The notes below the pieces were generated by a model, which was given only the letters and a program-made list of their open reading frames with translations, searched no databases and had not been told where the DNA came from. This document shows, in pieces, positions 1-10,052 of a DNA stretch of 64,000 bases (position 1 is its first letter; each line of letters begins with the position of its first letter). The translations under genes and the position numbers were made by a program. This DNA comes from Auriscalpium vulgare (lineage: Eukaryota; Basidiomycota; Agaricomycetes; Russulales; Auriscalpiaceae): NCBI GenBank assembly GCA_019915015.1, contig JAHBBC010000016.1, forward strand, positions 1,116,001 through 1,180,000, written 5' to 3'.

Positions 1-2
1 GT

Positions 3-527
3 CGACATCTCCCATCGCTGAGATGGTTTATACCCCCGGAGCAGGCGCAGACAACATCGCCCCTACAAATCCTGGAAATTGGGGCCAAATTTTTGGAAGT
101 CGAGAACGAGGAAATCATACTTGCTCATGCACCGCACTTGCGCTCTTTGAGCCTCGTGCAGAAACCAGATGCGGGGTTCCTGGACCGGTTTTCCAGCCTC
201 GAGGAGCTCGTGGTGACTCGCCTACCCCGAAGCGACGCGACGTCGTATCGTTGGCCGCAAACCCTGCAGCACATCGCATTGTGGACGGAGCTAGAGGATT
301 ATGTCCGGCCACTTCACCCCTTCGTCCACGCAATCGCTTCGCTCCTCCGGTTGCGTCGCGTCACTGTGCATGGCCTTTTGAACAGGCATCGCGACTACGC
401 ATCCTTAGTCGACACTTGTCAACGTAAGAGTGTGGAACTTGTGGAGACTTTGATAATGAACGAGTCAAGACGCGACCTTTCGGTGCGTCTGATGATGTCG
501 CCTCGCACTTGGGAGCGAAGATGCTGA
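3..527 (+). CDS. F-box/LRR-like protein, C-terminal part (cut by left edge)
   Basis: An open frame runs from the left edge to a TGA at 525-527 with no in-frame ATG near its beginning, so only the C-terminal ~174 residues are present. The visible protein has irregular leucine-rich units (for example HAPHLRSLSLV, FSSLEELVVTRL, LRRVTVHGL) spaced as in basidiomycete F-box/LRR proteins, in which the F-box would lie upstream of this window. Such proteins usually recruit substrates to SCF ubiquitin ligases, but no F-box can be seen here, so that role is inferred from repeat style only. It may have further exons; the stop is taken as the end because the frame is open and uninterrupted up to it. Confidence 0.55.
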   Translation, partial: RHLPSLRWFIPPEQAQTTSPLQILEIGAKFLEVENEEIILAHAPHLRSLSLVQKPDAGFLDRFSSLEELVVTRLPRSDATSYRWPQTLQHIALWTELEDYVRPLHPFVHAIASLLRLRRVTVHGLLNRHRDYASLVDTCQRKSVELVETLIMNESRRDLSVRLMMSPRTWERRC

Positions 528-683
528 TTCACTTTCCATTAATTAGAAGAAGGGGTACTTGGTACCTGTGGATCGTTTTCCGCGCGCTCTGGATGCGCTC
601 AATCGCCGGAAGATGGACATCGATGTCATCCAATCTTTGCATAAATCATAACCATGTCATGAATCCATCGCGGCTGCCGCTCA

Positions 684-3440
684 TCAAGTCATGAAGTGAT
701 ACCGCGGGTCCGTGTCTGCTATCTCCTCAGCCCCGGCATCATCAGACTCAAAGCGCTCCAGTCCGCGCTCCTTCAGTGCCACGAGCTTGGCCTTGTTCGC
801 TTTGTTGAGAAGAGTTAGCCGGGTGCGTAGGGCGAATGTAATCAGGATGGACAGCAGCACACATCTGGTCTCGTCGTTTAATACTCCGCTGCAACGATCA
901 AAGAGAAAGCATGGCGCACCCGGCTGATATCGCATGGGCCTTGCGGAAGTCGTCTTCTGGGTCGAAGTATATCTGAGGCGATGCACTAGGAACATCATGA
1001 TATGAGCTGAACACGTTGGTTCGTATTCGGTGCTGGCGCAGACGTACATCGAAATCGTGCTGGAGATTCCCACCACGAATGCAGTCCCGACGCCTCGCTT
1101 AGACGTCGGCGAAAAGATGGCGGTCGCCCAGCTCCTGCACGCATAGGTTAACTCTTCGCTCGTCAGGAAAGAACACGCAACACTTCACATCACCATGGGG
1201 AACATGCTGTAAAGTCCACCTAACACGAAGAACAATGCGAAATACGCCGCGCCGACGCTCTTCTCTACGCAAGTGGCCAGCACGATGTATCCGATGAGCG
1301 CAATAGTGCCGCTGAACATGATATGCCAGCCGCGGTCTCGCGTTCGGTCGCTGTGCCATGCTTGGAAAATGACCATGAGCCAGGCGAACAGATAAGGCGC
1401 CACGGTGAGGCCTTGAGCATTAATCGCGGTGAAGCCAAGCTCCCTGATCAGCTGGATAACAGGCTTATTAGACACTCTCATTTCCATTGCGTGCTAAGAG
1501 CGTACCGTGGGCACGAAGTACGAAACAGTTGTAACTCCGACATTGACTAGATAAAAGCATACTCAGTTGTCGTGCAAGCAAGACATAGTCTGGCCACTTA
1601 CAGCTCGCATAGATCAGCATACACAACCAAGCATTTACGTCGGAGATGATAGCTTTGAAACCCTGCCACCCGTTCATCCCGCCATGCGATTGCGGCCTGT
1701 GGTCTCGATTCAGGCGGGCCTGTGCGATGGCGCGTTCGCGCGGCGTAAGGAACGAGGCGGAGAACGGGAACGACGGCAGAAACGAGAGCATTATGAATGA
1801 CATGAGTATGACAGGAATCCCTTCCACCTACACGGAGGACCTGTTAGTATGTGGAAAGCCATGAGATAGGTGTCCTCGCCAAGAACAAAAATTGCCAGCT
1901 GCGACGGCATTCAGAGGTAAGGCGATGTAAAGATATGGGCGTGCTTACCCAGCTAAGACAGATGTGTGCGCTCTGACAAGCCCGAATGCCAGCAAGCCCT
2001 GGGGCATCATGACACTCAGCACACTTCTCATCAAGAGAAACATTTGATTCACCCCAAGCGCGCCTGGAAGTGTAGCCGTTATGCAGAACCTGCCCCATGT
2101 CACTCGTTTGCTCATGCGTAAAAGAGTGATGAAGTGCATACGCGTAACGAATGGCCAACTCGTGTCTAGAAGTATGCGTCAACCTACCATGAAGCACATA
2201 GGGAGCGAAACCTACCTTTTATACCTGATTCTAAGAGTCAGGCGATAGTACAACAACGATGGCCAGAAAGCACTGACCAGAAGGAGAGATAATATACCAT
2301 GCCAGCGTAAAACCCTGCTTCTCCGATGCCTAGCAGAACACTTCAAGACCAGGTGAATGAGATTTCATCGTACATTGAAAATCAGGCTTACCGCAAGACG
2401 AGGAACGCGGCGTATCCTTTGGCGTACGTCAGGGACAGCGACGACCATCCCCACCAGAACATGGAAAGGAAGAAGCTGACAAACGCTCTCAGTCATACAA
2501 CACTGAGTATGTGGTATCCAGTGCGCACAAGCGGTTCGCGCCAATTCGCCGCTGTAGGACTGTAGCGACTGAAATAAGTGAACGCACTAGAATTATAGAG
2601 CGCTTACTGTTGGCAGGGATCTCCAAGATGCCTTGGTTTTAGATTGGAGATTACCTCTAGGACTCGCCACCGAAGGGGAGAAAGGCTCACAATAACCGAC
2701 ATAGAAGATGCTAAGGCCCAATGTCCACTTGCTGTTCGTCGAGATACCCTAGACGTGGCAAAGCATCAATCGCAGCGCGACAAAAGAGTAGTCTACTACG
2801 TACGAAGTTGTCGTTGAATGCTGGAATGACGTGCGCATTTCCGCTGGGAATTATCAGCTTCGACCGTCGGGACGAGCGGGCTGCGACTCACACATTTGTA
2901 CGGTCTAGGTGGACATGTTAGCGGGAGCATCGGGTGGAAGAAAAGTTCATAGCATACCGAATTGATTGACTGAGATGACGCGACCTAGTGAGCTGCAGCA
3001 TCGCATTCGGTTATAGCCACGCACAATTGTAGCTGGCAATGATATTTGATGAACAAAATGCTAAAGCCATCAACTGGGTGATCTGAACAAACCTGACGAT
3101 GATGAGACTCAAGACTCGCAAATCAATCTTCCGCCTCACAGCCGCCTGTGCATCATGATGCTCAGCCCACACGGCTGGCTGATGTAAACCCGAGAACACT
3201 CACCTCGTCCTTGTCTGTGTACTGCACCGTTCTCGCATCCTCATGCACGGCTTGCGCATATGCGGGGTTCAGAGGCGAGAAGAAGTACCGCCGTTTTGGG
3301 GTGCGCTGGGTCAGGAGCTGCAGCTGGTGATACGTCCCTTCAGTTTCACTGACACCCTGCGCGATTTCTGGGTCAACATCCTCAGCAGAGAGATCCGGGG
3401 CCTCTTCGGTTCTATGCCGCTCCTGTACTTTGAGATCCAT
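684..3440 (-). CDS. MFS transporter, Dal5/allantoate-permease-like
   Basis: A multi-exon minus-strand gene for a 12-TM major facilitator of the anion:cation symporter (Dal5-like) family, probably in the plasma membrane, importing a small organic anion or vitamin. Exons in order give a hydrophilic N terminus (start MDLKVQE), VRRKIDLRVLSLII, LDRTNV, ILEIPAN, EAGFYAGMVYYLSFW, HELAIRYAYAL, GLLAFGLVRAHTSVLAGWQ, EGIPVILMSF, LTPRERAIAQARL, INAQGLTVAPYLFAWL, KRGVGTAFVVGIS, IYFDPEDDFRKAHA and a cytoplasmic tail ending RYHFMT. These are family hallmarks in the right order, so the gene looks intact despite at least ten introns. One intron (1828-1879) appears to use a GC donor. The substrate cannot be told from sequence. 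The start at 3440 precedes the first conserved block; longer in-frame starts upstream are possible. Confidence 0.8.
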
Positions 3441-4123
3441 AGGGCGAGTCGAAGGAGAAGTCAGGCCGTGGAGGCAGTCCATAGATCGTGTTGGGAACGC
3501 CGCATTGCATACCCACGAAGAAGAGAGAAGAACGGGTATTCTGACATCCCAGACAAGACCCCAGGCGCCCCGGATGCCAGGTGGGGACATCAGGTGGCCT
3601 GGAAGACGCCCGAGGGTCACGTCCGGAGACAAATAGTGTGATATTTGTTGTCTTTGAGGGCTTCGCGATGAAAGTCACTGGGCGCTGTGGCAAAGGTAAA
3701 TTGATACGAGGCGTCGTGGCGTCGAGTCGGCAGCTTTTCCAAATCTCGGCAATACAGTATTAGCTCTCAAGATCTCAGGCTGCATGATGGTGAAACGACT
3801 TCGCCGCGGAGTCGCATCTGCGACGATGGCATAAGATGAGAAATTGTATAGAAAAATGAACACGTAGCTGGTATATATTGTATGTTAGATACAGGATTTC
3901 GTCTATTAAGGAGTGTAAGATAGGCCCAAAACGAAGCATTCCGTCATGAACGTCGTGAGGGATGCATATATAGGACTGGTCGGTTAATAGCACGAAGCCA
4001 CACTCTCACATACCGCACGAAAGAATGAGAAAAAGGGACCCGATAAATCAACTATCTGACCCGTATCAATCCCAGAGAATCAACCAAATCGAATGACATT
4101 TGCACTCGAGAGCGCACGGGTAT
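3441..4123. other. intergenic, no gene seen
   Basis: AT-richer stretch between the start of the MFS gene and the 3' end of the first GPI-protein gene. Short open frames on both strands lack recognisable domains, codon bias or splice structure. It should hold the MFS promoter and the terminator of the GPI-protein gene; no clear TATA box was picked out. Confidence 0.4.
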
Positions 4124-5014
4124 CTAGAGGAACAGGCTAGCAACCGCGGCGGCACCGATGACACCAACGAGGCCAGAGGCGGCGACACGGCCGGCACCGT
4201 TGGGGGTAGCGGACTTGCTGGCGGTAGCGGCCGCGGAGGAGCTGTGCGAAGAGCTCTTGGGCACACCGGAGCTCGCGGGGGCAGAGCTGGACGCGGCAGG
4301 GGTAGAAGCTGCAGAGGTAGTGACGGCAGCGCTGGTCGCGGGGGTGCCGGCAGAGACCGTTGCGCCATCAACCTCGGACTGGACGGTCGCGTTGAATGTC
4401 CCGGTCGCACCAGTGAGCCTATGGGAGCGTTCAGTTGCGGAACAAATGATGCCAAGAAAGGCACATACGTGAACTTGGCCGAGAAGGCCTGAGCGGGGAA
4501 CTGCGGGTTGGCGGTATCCATCAGGCTATTGGAGGTGAAGCGGATGAAGCTGCAGAGGGATGTAAGACAGGGAACGACTAAACAGGAACAAACACGTACT
4601 AGTAGGCGCCGCTGGGACCAACGGAGGCCTGGGGTGTGAAGGGGACGGAGCTGACCTGGCTCACGTCGACGTTGTCGGCAATCTCCTGAAGGAGAGTCTG
4701 AAACACGAGATGTCAATAGGTCGTCGATGAGAATGCAGGATAAGGGTACCTGCTGCTGAACGCTGCCAGCAAAGAGGCCGATGGAGCTGGGTCCGAAGGA
4801 TTGGAGGTTGGGGGCCGTGCCATCATCCTGCCAGGAGACGGTAAACTGCTGGCCAGCCTGCCAGCTGGTAGAAGCCACGGGGGACGTCATCTGAATGGAG
4901 CAGGTATGGCGTTAGTTGTTGTCGCGCGGTTGGAAAAGATAGACGCACGAAGACGGTCGCGAGGGCCGAGGGGGCAGCGGCGAGCACAAAAGCGAGGACG
5001 GACGTGGAGAGCAT
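4124..5014 (-). CDS. Kre9/Knh1-like GPI-anchored cell-wall protein
   Basis: Secreted Ser/Thr-rich GPI-anchored protein of the yeast cell-wall-synthesis Kre9/Knh1-like family (PF10342 type). The start MLSTSVLAFVLAAAPSALA is a clear signal peptide of ~19 residues. The domain follows in the next exons: MTSPVASTSWQAGQQFTVSW, then SFGPSSIGLFAGSVQQQ, a segment ending VSSVPFTPQASVGPSG, and FIRFTSNSLMDTANPQFPAQ. A Ser/Thr/Ala-rich linker precedes a hydrophobic tail ending AAAVASLFL, the pattern of a GPI signal. About 220 residues, four or five exons. ATG at 5014 is the only ATG before the signal peptide; a TATAAAG lies ~110 bases upstream. It is head-to-head with a paralogue at 5582. A direct wall-glucan role is inferred from family membership. 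Confidence 0.8.
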
Positions 5015-5122
5015 TGTCAAAGAAAGAATGGACTGGAAAGCGACTGTGGGTGCGCTGGAGAGCGACGACGGCGACGAGGACGGGGAGGATGGGGGCTAAG
5101 GAAAAGATGGGCAGGGAACGGC

Positions 5123-5129
5123 TTTATAA
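5123..5129 (-). promoter_or_regulatory. TATA box of the minus-strand GPI-protein gene
   Basis: TATAAAG read on the minus strand, about 110 bases upstream of the ATG at 5014, within a GC-rich surround. Position fits a fungal TATA element; not proven. Confidence 0.5.
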
Positions 5130-5581
5130 GGTTCCATCTATATTGTGATACGTGCCTGCCTCGGCTCCGCACAAATCCGCACGCAATTCTGCGTAATGAT
5201 ATTTGTGCGCGCTGCGCGTCCTCGGCTGTGCACGCGCGCCGTCGAGCGGTCTCGGCCACCACTGGTCAAGTCAAACACGCTGGCCTGCAGTGCGCGGCAG
5301 CAACAAACGAGCAGTCGAGACAGATCAGTCCAGCGACGCGCCCACATGTCGTCGCAGATTCGTGCAAAAACACACGTTCGCACGGTCTATTTTGGGCGAC
5401 GCGTATGGACCGCCAAGCGCCGTAACCAACTGAACTCAATCGCAACAACGGACGGCAACCTGCCATGCTTCAACTTTCTCTCCCATACTGACAGACACCC
5501 AGCTCTCCTCACCCCCGCCTCGGTCGCTGTGCACCATCCCCCAAAACCTCACGCTCATTCGTCCGTGTCGCGACAACGTTT
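5130..5581. other. shared upstream region of two divergent GPI-protein genes
   Basis: The two Kre9-like paralogues start 568 bases apart on opposite strands, so this segment should carry promoter elements for both. The right half becomes C/T-rich just before the ATG at 5582, as expected of a fungal 5' leader. Open frames here overlap on several strands and show no domain. Confidence 0.4.
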
Positions 5582-6604
5582 ATGCATTCCAACATCTTTC
5601 TTTGGGCCGCCCTCGCCCTCGTCTCGTTACCGACCGGTCTCGCGGAATTTTATGTCAGTCCATCGCCGCCAACATCTGGAATCTATATTGACCCGCTCTT
5701 ATTATAGGTCATCAACCCCACGACGAGCACAGTGTGCCATGGAGGGCAGCCGTGCACCATCCAATGGCTCGATGACGGCGTGCAACCGCTCCTATCAAGC
5801 GTCGGTGCCTGCACCGTCGCGCTGTATACTGGAAACCTTGTGCGTCTAACCTCTACGTAAAGCACCTCTTGCCACATGACTTACCCGCGAACCCGTAGCA
5901 ACTCGTTCAACAGATTGAGCCGGTGGATGTCTCTGCCGTCCATTCACTCTCTTTCACGGTATTTCGTTAATACGTGTTACCCTTCCGGTAGCTGACCAGA
6001 CATGTAGCCCAATCCCCAGGCCGGGCCTAACTCCAATGCCTAGTGCGTTTGGCTGCGATAGCTATTCTCTGTTGAGTCGTAACTGACCGCGGCACATAGC
6101 TTCGTTGGTTTCACCTCCACCGTTCTCGTGAACGGGTCCTCACCATACCAGGGATTCTCCCCCAACTTTTCGTACGCCCGCGGCTCCCATCCAATCCTGC
6201 TTGACCTGACCTGACCGCCTAGCATCGACGAAATGAGCGGCTCGTTCGCGTCTCCAGTGGCGTCTCTTACTGCCACCATTTCCATTCCCGCTTCTGTCAA
6301 GTCACACTCGACGGCGCCCGTCTCGACGGTGCTAGTCTCCGGATCGAGGACTATCCCCGCACCGTCCAGCTCGTCTTCACCTGCATCGTCATCGCCACCG
6401 GCCGCGTCTTCATCCTTCACCCGGATACCAAGCTCCTCCGGCTCTCCACCGACCTCTTCAAGCGTTCCCTCAACTCCATCACTCACACCAAGCACCTCGC
6501 CTTCACCAAATTCGGCTAGCGTGACGTCGCCATCGCGACTCGCAATATATGCGGCACCAGCTGCCGCACTCTTATATTTGACATCTCTTCTTCTGAACCT
6601 TTGA
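5582..6604 (+). CDS. Kre9/Knh1-like GPI-anchored cell-wall protein, second copy
   Basis: Paralogue of the minus-strand gene at 4124-5014. The N terminus MHSNIFLWAALALVSLPTG is a signal peptide. Spliced exons give the PF10342-type domain: FYVINPTTSTVCHGGQ, CTIQWLDDGVQPLL, VGACTVALYTGNLQLVQQIE, SVHSLSFTPNPQAGPNSNA, FVGFTSTVLVNGSSPYQG. A long Ser/Thr/Pro-rich stalk follows, then a hydrophobic C-terminal run ending YLTSLLLNL typical of a GPI signal. About 260 residues; introns of 45-65 bases start near 5651, 5841, 5960, 6041 and 6170. Unlike its neighbour it has two extra cysteines in the domain (VCHGGQPC). The pair probably arose by inverted duplication and both products would sit at the cell surface. 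Confidence 0.8.
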
Positions 6605-7114
6605 CTTCCGCACATGCTGCATCTGGACAATGCAATTCCGCTGGCTGTCAGTCAGTGCATGGCGCCGGCGTTATCTTTATTCATTTCTTCCCATGCTAGA
6701 CGCTTGCTGTTGACCTCCATACTGACATTTCGATGGTGGCCTCCATTTCGTGATTGTAGAAGGTGCTGCGATACCTATTTCCCCCGTCCCGATCTCGTAG
6801 CGATACCTCACTTTGTGTAACCTTACCACGCTGATGATACCCCTTTATGATCGCCGACATGGCTTATGCTCTTCCACTTGTTCGAGCGATGACTTTCAGC
6901 ACCAAGGGTGACCGTATGAGTCTTCGTTACCGACCTTCTGCGGAAGACAGTCGACTGTATACGTACTATGTAAGTACCATCGGCGACGACAAGCCCTAGC
7001 TTCAAGTTGTGGCCACTGGCCGAGTCCGAGTAGGCGGCGTACGCGTGTGTCACGCCGCGCGTCACACTGGCTTGTCCTCCGAGTCCTCGTTCCACTCAGC
7101 AGTCTGTGGACCCG
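6605..7114. other. intergenic, no gene seen
   Basis: Region between the plus-strand GPI-protein gene and ORC3. It should hold the terminator of the former and the ORC3 promoter. Small open frames on both strands have no domain or splice continuity. The true ORC3 start could lie slightly upstream of 7115. Confidence 0.35.
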
Positions 7115-9853
7115 ATGCCTACAGCCCCAAATCTCGACGACATCAACCAGGTAAGATCCTTATATTCATTAATTACCGCGTTGAAGTGACCCTGCAACCC
7201 CAGAGTGTCATCTACATACCCTACGAGTCTGGTGTGTGCGCCCACTCTCCTGCCACAGAGCCACCTCTGATCACATATATTTAAAGAACAAGACAGCGAG
7301 AAGGACAGCCAAGATTACAATCCTTATGAGGAGCGAGATCTGCCCGGTGGCTACGATGTGCGCATGGACGCGTATCGCGTTGCGTGGAAGCGGTGTTTGG
7401 ACCGTGTTCAGGTGCGCCCGTGCAAATCTGTCTTTCCATTCACGCACTGCTGATGGCAGCCAGATCAGAGCGTTATAGGTGCTCTGAATGCCCCTATAAT
7501 TGAAGAGATCGTGAAGGAGGTTGATCAGGCGTACGAGGATGTGCTGCCGGGTCTCCCGTTTCCGGAGCTGCCCGTCATTGCTATCTCAGGTGCGTTCGCT
7601 CATTCATTGCCCGAAAATATTATACTGGGAGGTATTATGCTCATGGTGTAGTAAAGGGGCATCGTCGGGGTCCGCATTTCTCGATAACATCTCACGGCGC
7701 CTCGACCACAACTCGGAAGAAGACGACTCCCGACCGGAAACTTACGTTGTGCACCTACATCCTCCAGACTGTCTCACACTCATGCTGACTATGAAAAACC
7801 TTGTGACCGGTTTCGTCGACCGCCCACCCGACGGACACGAAGGTGAGCTACCTGTCTATCCGCCGATGCTCGAACACGACTGAGGTTGCTTGCCTGGGCG
7901 TAAGTAAAGAGAAAAGCCACAGCCTCACTCGCTAACTATGATATCTCATTGCTGGAAGCCTGGTATCGGGCCTTTCAAGACACGCGCGGTACGTCTGTAT
8001 TCGTTGCACGAACCGACGGTGCTAAGATTGCGTGACTGACGCGGGTAGGCAGAACAATTACCAAGGCTTGTCGTATTCATGCATGACTTTGAGCAGTTCG
8101 AGAGCGCCATCGTAGAGGATGTCTTCGCAATATGCAAGTGGGTAGCTCTGCTTTGTCTCACGTCGACGAAACAATGACTAATCAGTACCTCAGCGAGCGT
8201 ATTCCGGACCTGCCCCTCGTCTTCATTGTCTCCCTATCGTCTCCGCCCTCCCCTTCGTATTTACACATCACTTATCCCCGCGCCATTCTCGCGCTGCTTC
8301 GCGTGGACACTTACAGCATCCCGTCAGGCATCGAGGTGCTTGAGAAGATCATCACTGAGGTATGACAACATCTCTGCGTGCTATCCTGTCCCTTGGTTGA
8401 ACAAAGGGCCAGACGTTCTTCGACATCGGGTTCGACCCCGATGTGATGATAGGCCCCGCGACTCTTGATTTTCTCGCCGACTTCTTCTGCCGACATACAT
8501 CTTCCGTCGACGCTGTCCTGACAGTCCTCCAGGTTTGCATTTCGACGCTTCTCCTCACGACCGTTCCTGAATCGATTGCTCTCAGCTGGCGCACCTCAAG
8601 CATTTCGACGAGCCGTTAGCCATTCTGCTTTACAATGAGCTTCTTGGGACCAAGTCCTCTGCAGAAGCGGTGTCCAAGCTCTCTTCGCCAGGATCATTCT
8701 CCTTCCTCGATAGCTTGCTCTCGTGGTCTGTCGACCCGCAGTTGTCGGACCAAGAAGACGACTGGCCGAGCACTGAGGTTGCCGGTCTCCTCAACACAGT
8801 GCGCAGGGCTCGCGTTGTGTTTCGCTCGCGCTCGCGCGGTGTCAAGATCGCGTTAGGGATCTTGTGCGCTGTCCAGAACGCGTTGGTTGGCCTGGAGGTA
8901 CGCAACGCAGAAACGCCGAGAACACCGTTGGCGTTGATGAGCGCTGCGCTCGGCGGTGAGCTGGGCAGGGAGGCGAAGCATCTAGAAAAGACGATAGCGT
9001 AAGTCATAAATTCTGCTCGACATCAATACAGTAGCTCATGAGGTGCGTTGTTAGCAAGCTCTCGGAGGAAAAAGTCAAAACTCTCGTTGAGGCTCTGGAT
9101 GCTCATTTGTCCGGCATTGCGCAGCATGTTGACGACCATGACGCCGCATACTCCGCTGCTGTTGAGGGCTTGGACGCGGGGGGCGAGGCTTGGTCTGCTG
9201 CGGCTTTAGGCACTTGGCTCATGAATTTCCTCGAGTACGTGTCAATCCACCTGCTTAATCCATTTTTGACCGCCGCTTGCAGCGACTACCTCGTCAACCT
9301 GGAAGATGCACACCTCTGGGACATTTGGTACATGGGGTCGACGCCCTTCCCACCCGAGGTCTGCTCTCTCTTCTACCCCTGCTCTGCGCTCGCTAACCTG
9401 CCCTTCCAGTTGTTAAATCCGTCGCTGCGCACGACCGTCATCTCCGGCGCCTTCGATCCATACAGCTATATATCTGCCTCCGCAGATGACGACGAAACCC
9501 AACTGCCCTCAAACACTCCCCGGCGACGCGCTCTGTGGGAGCTCCCAGACACTAGCATCCTGTTCAGACGCTACCTCGAGGCCGGGCGTCTCATCAACGT
9601 ATATGACTGGTACGAGTCGTTCGCGATGGTTATCGACAGCCAGCGGAGGCATATGGAGAAGCGTGCGTCCGCGTCTGTGTCAGCGGACGAGGCAAGCGAA
9701 GGTGATGAGGGTGAAGGAGAGGAGAGGTGGAAGATGCACGTGCAGGCAAGGTTTGTGCGGGCACTACATGAAGTGGACTTCATTGGGTTTGTGCGGCATA
9801 CGGGGAGGAAGGCAGACCATGTCATGCGGACAGTTTTTGATACCGCACTCTGA
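7115..9853 (+). CDS. ORC3: Origin recognition complex subunit 3
   Basis: Subunit of the six-protein origin recognition complex that binds replication origins in the nucleus and helps load MCM2-7. The start MPTAPNLDDINQ leads into SVIYIPYES, then GGYDVRMDAYRVAWKRCL, QSVIGALNAPIIEEIVKEV, a degenerate ATPase-like region (VIAIS, LPRLVVFMHDFEQFESAI, LPLVFIVSLSSPP), and the winged-helix C terminus (ALWELPDTSILFRRYLEAG, INVYDWYESFAMVID, VDFIGFVRHTGRKADHVMR). The last block is the most diagnostic of ORC3. About ten exons, ~730 residues, close to the fungal norm. Introns are short, for example near 7150, 7411, 7590 and 9231. The C-terminal insert after RRHMEKRASAS is acidic and variable. MCM4, another licensing factor, lies 18 kb away. 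Confidence 0.88.
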
Positions 9854-10052
9854 CCTCATACATCCTCTGATTGTCAGGCGACAATACAGCGACGACAGGA
9901 AAATCGACATCAAGTCATGACGGCCGTATGGATAGGTATAGGTATATATAGAGGCAGTCGCTATTAGTGATACAAGAAGACATGTAAGATCGCAACTGTG
10001 ATGACTACAGTGTGTAGCTCGTCGTTATATTAGACATGGAGAACACTATCAC

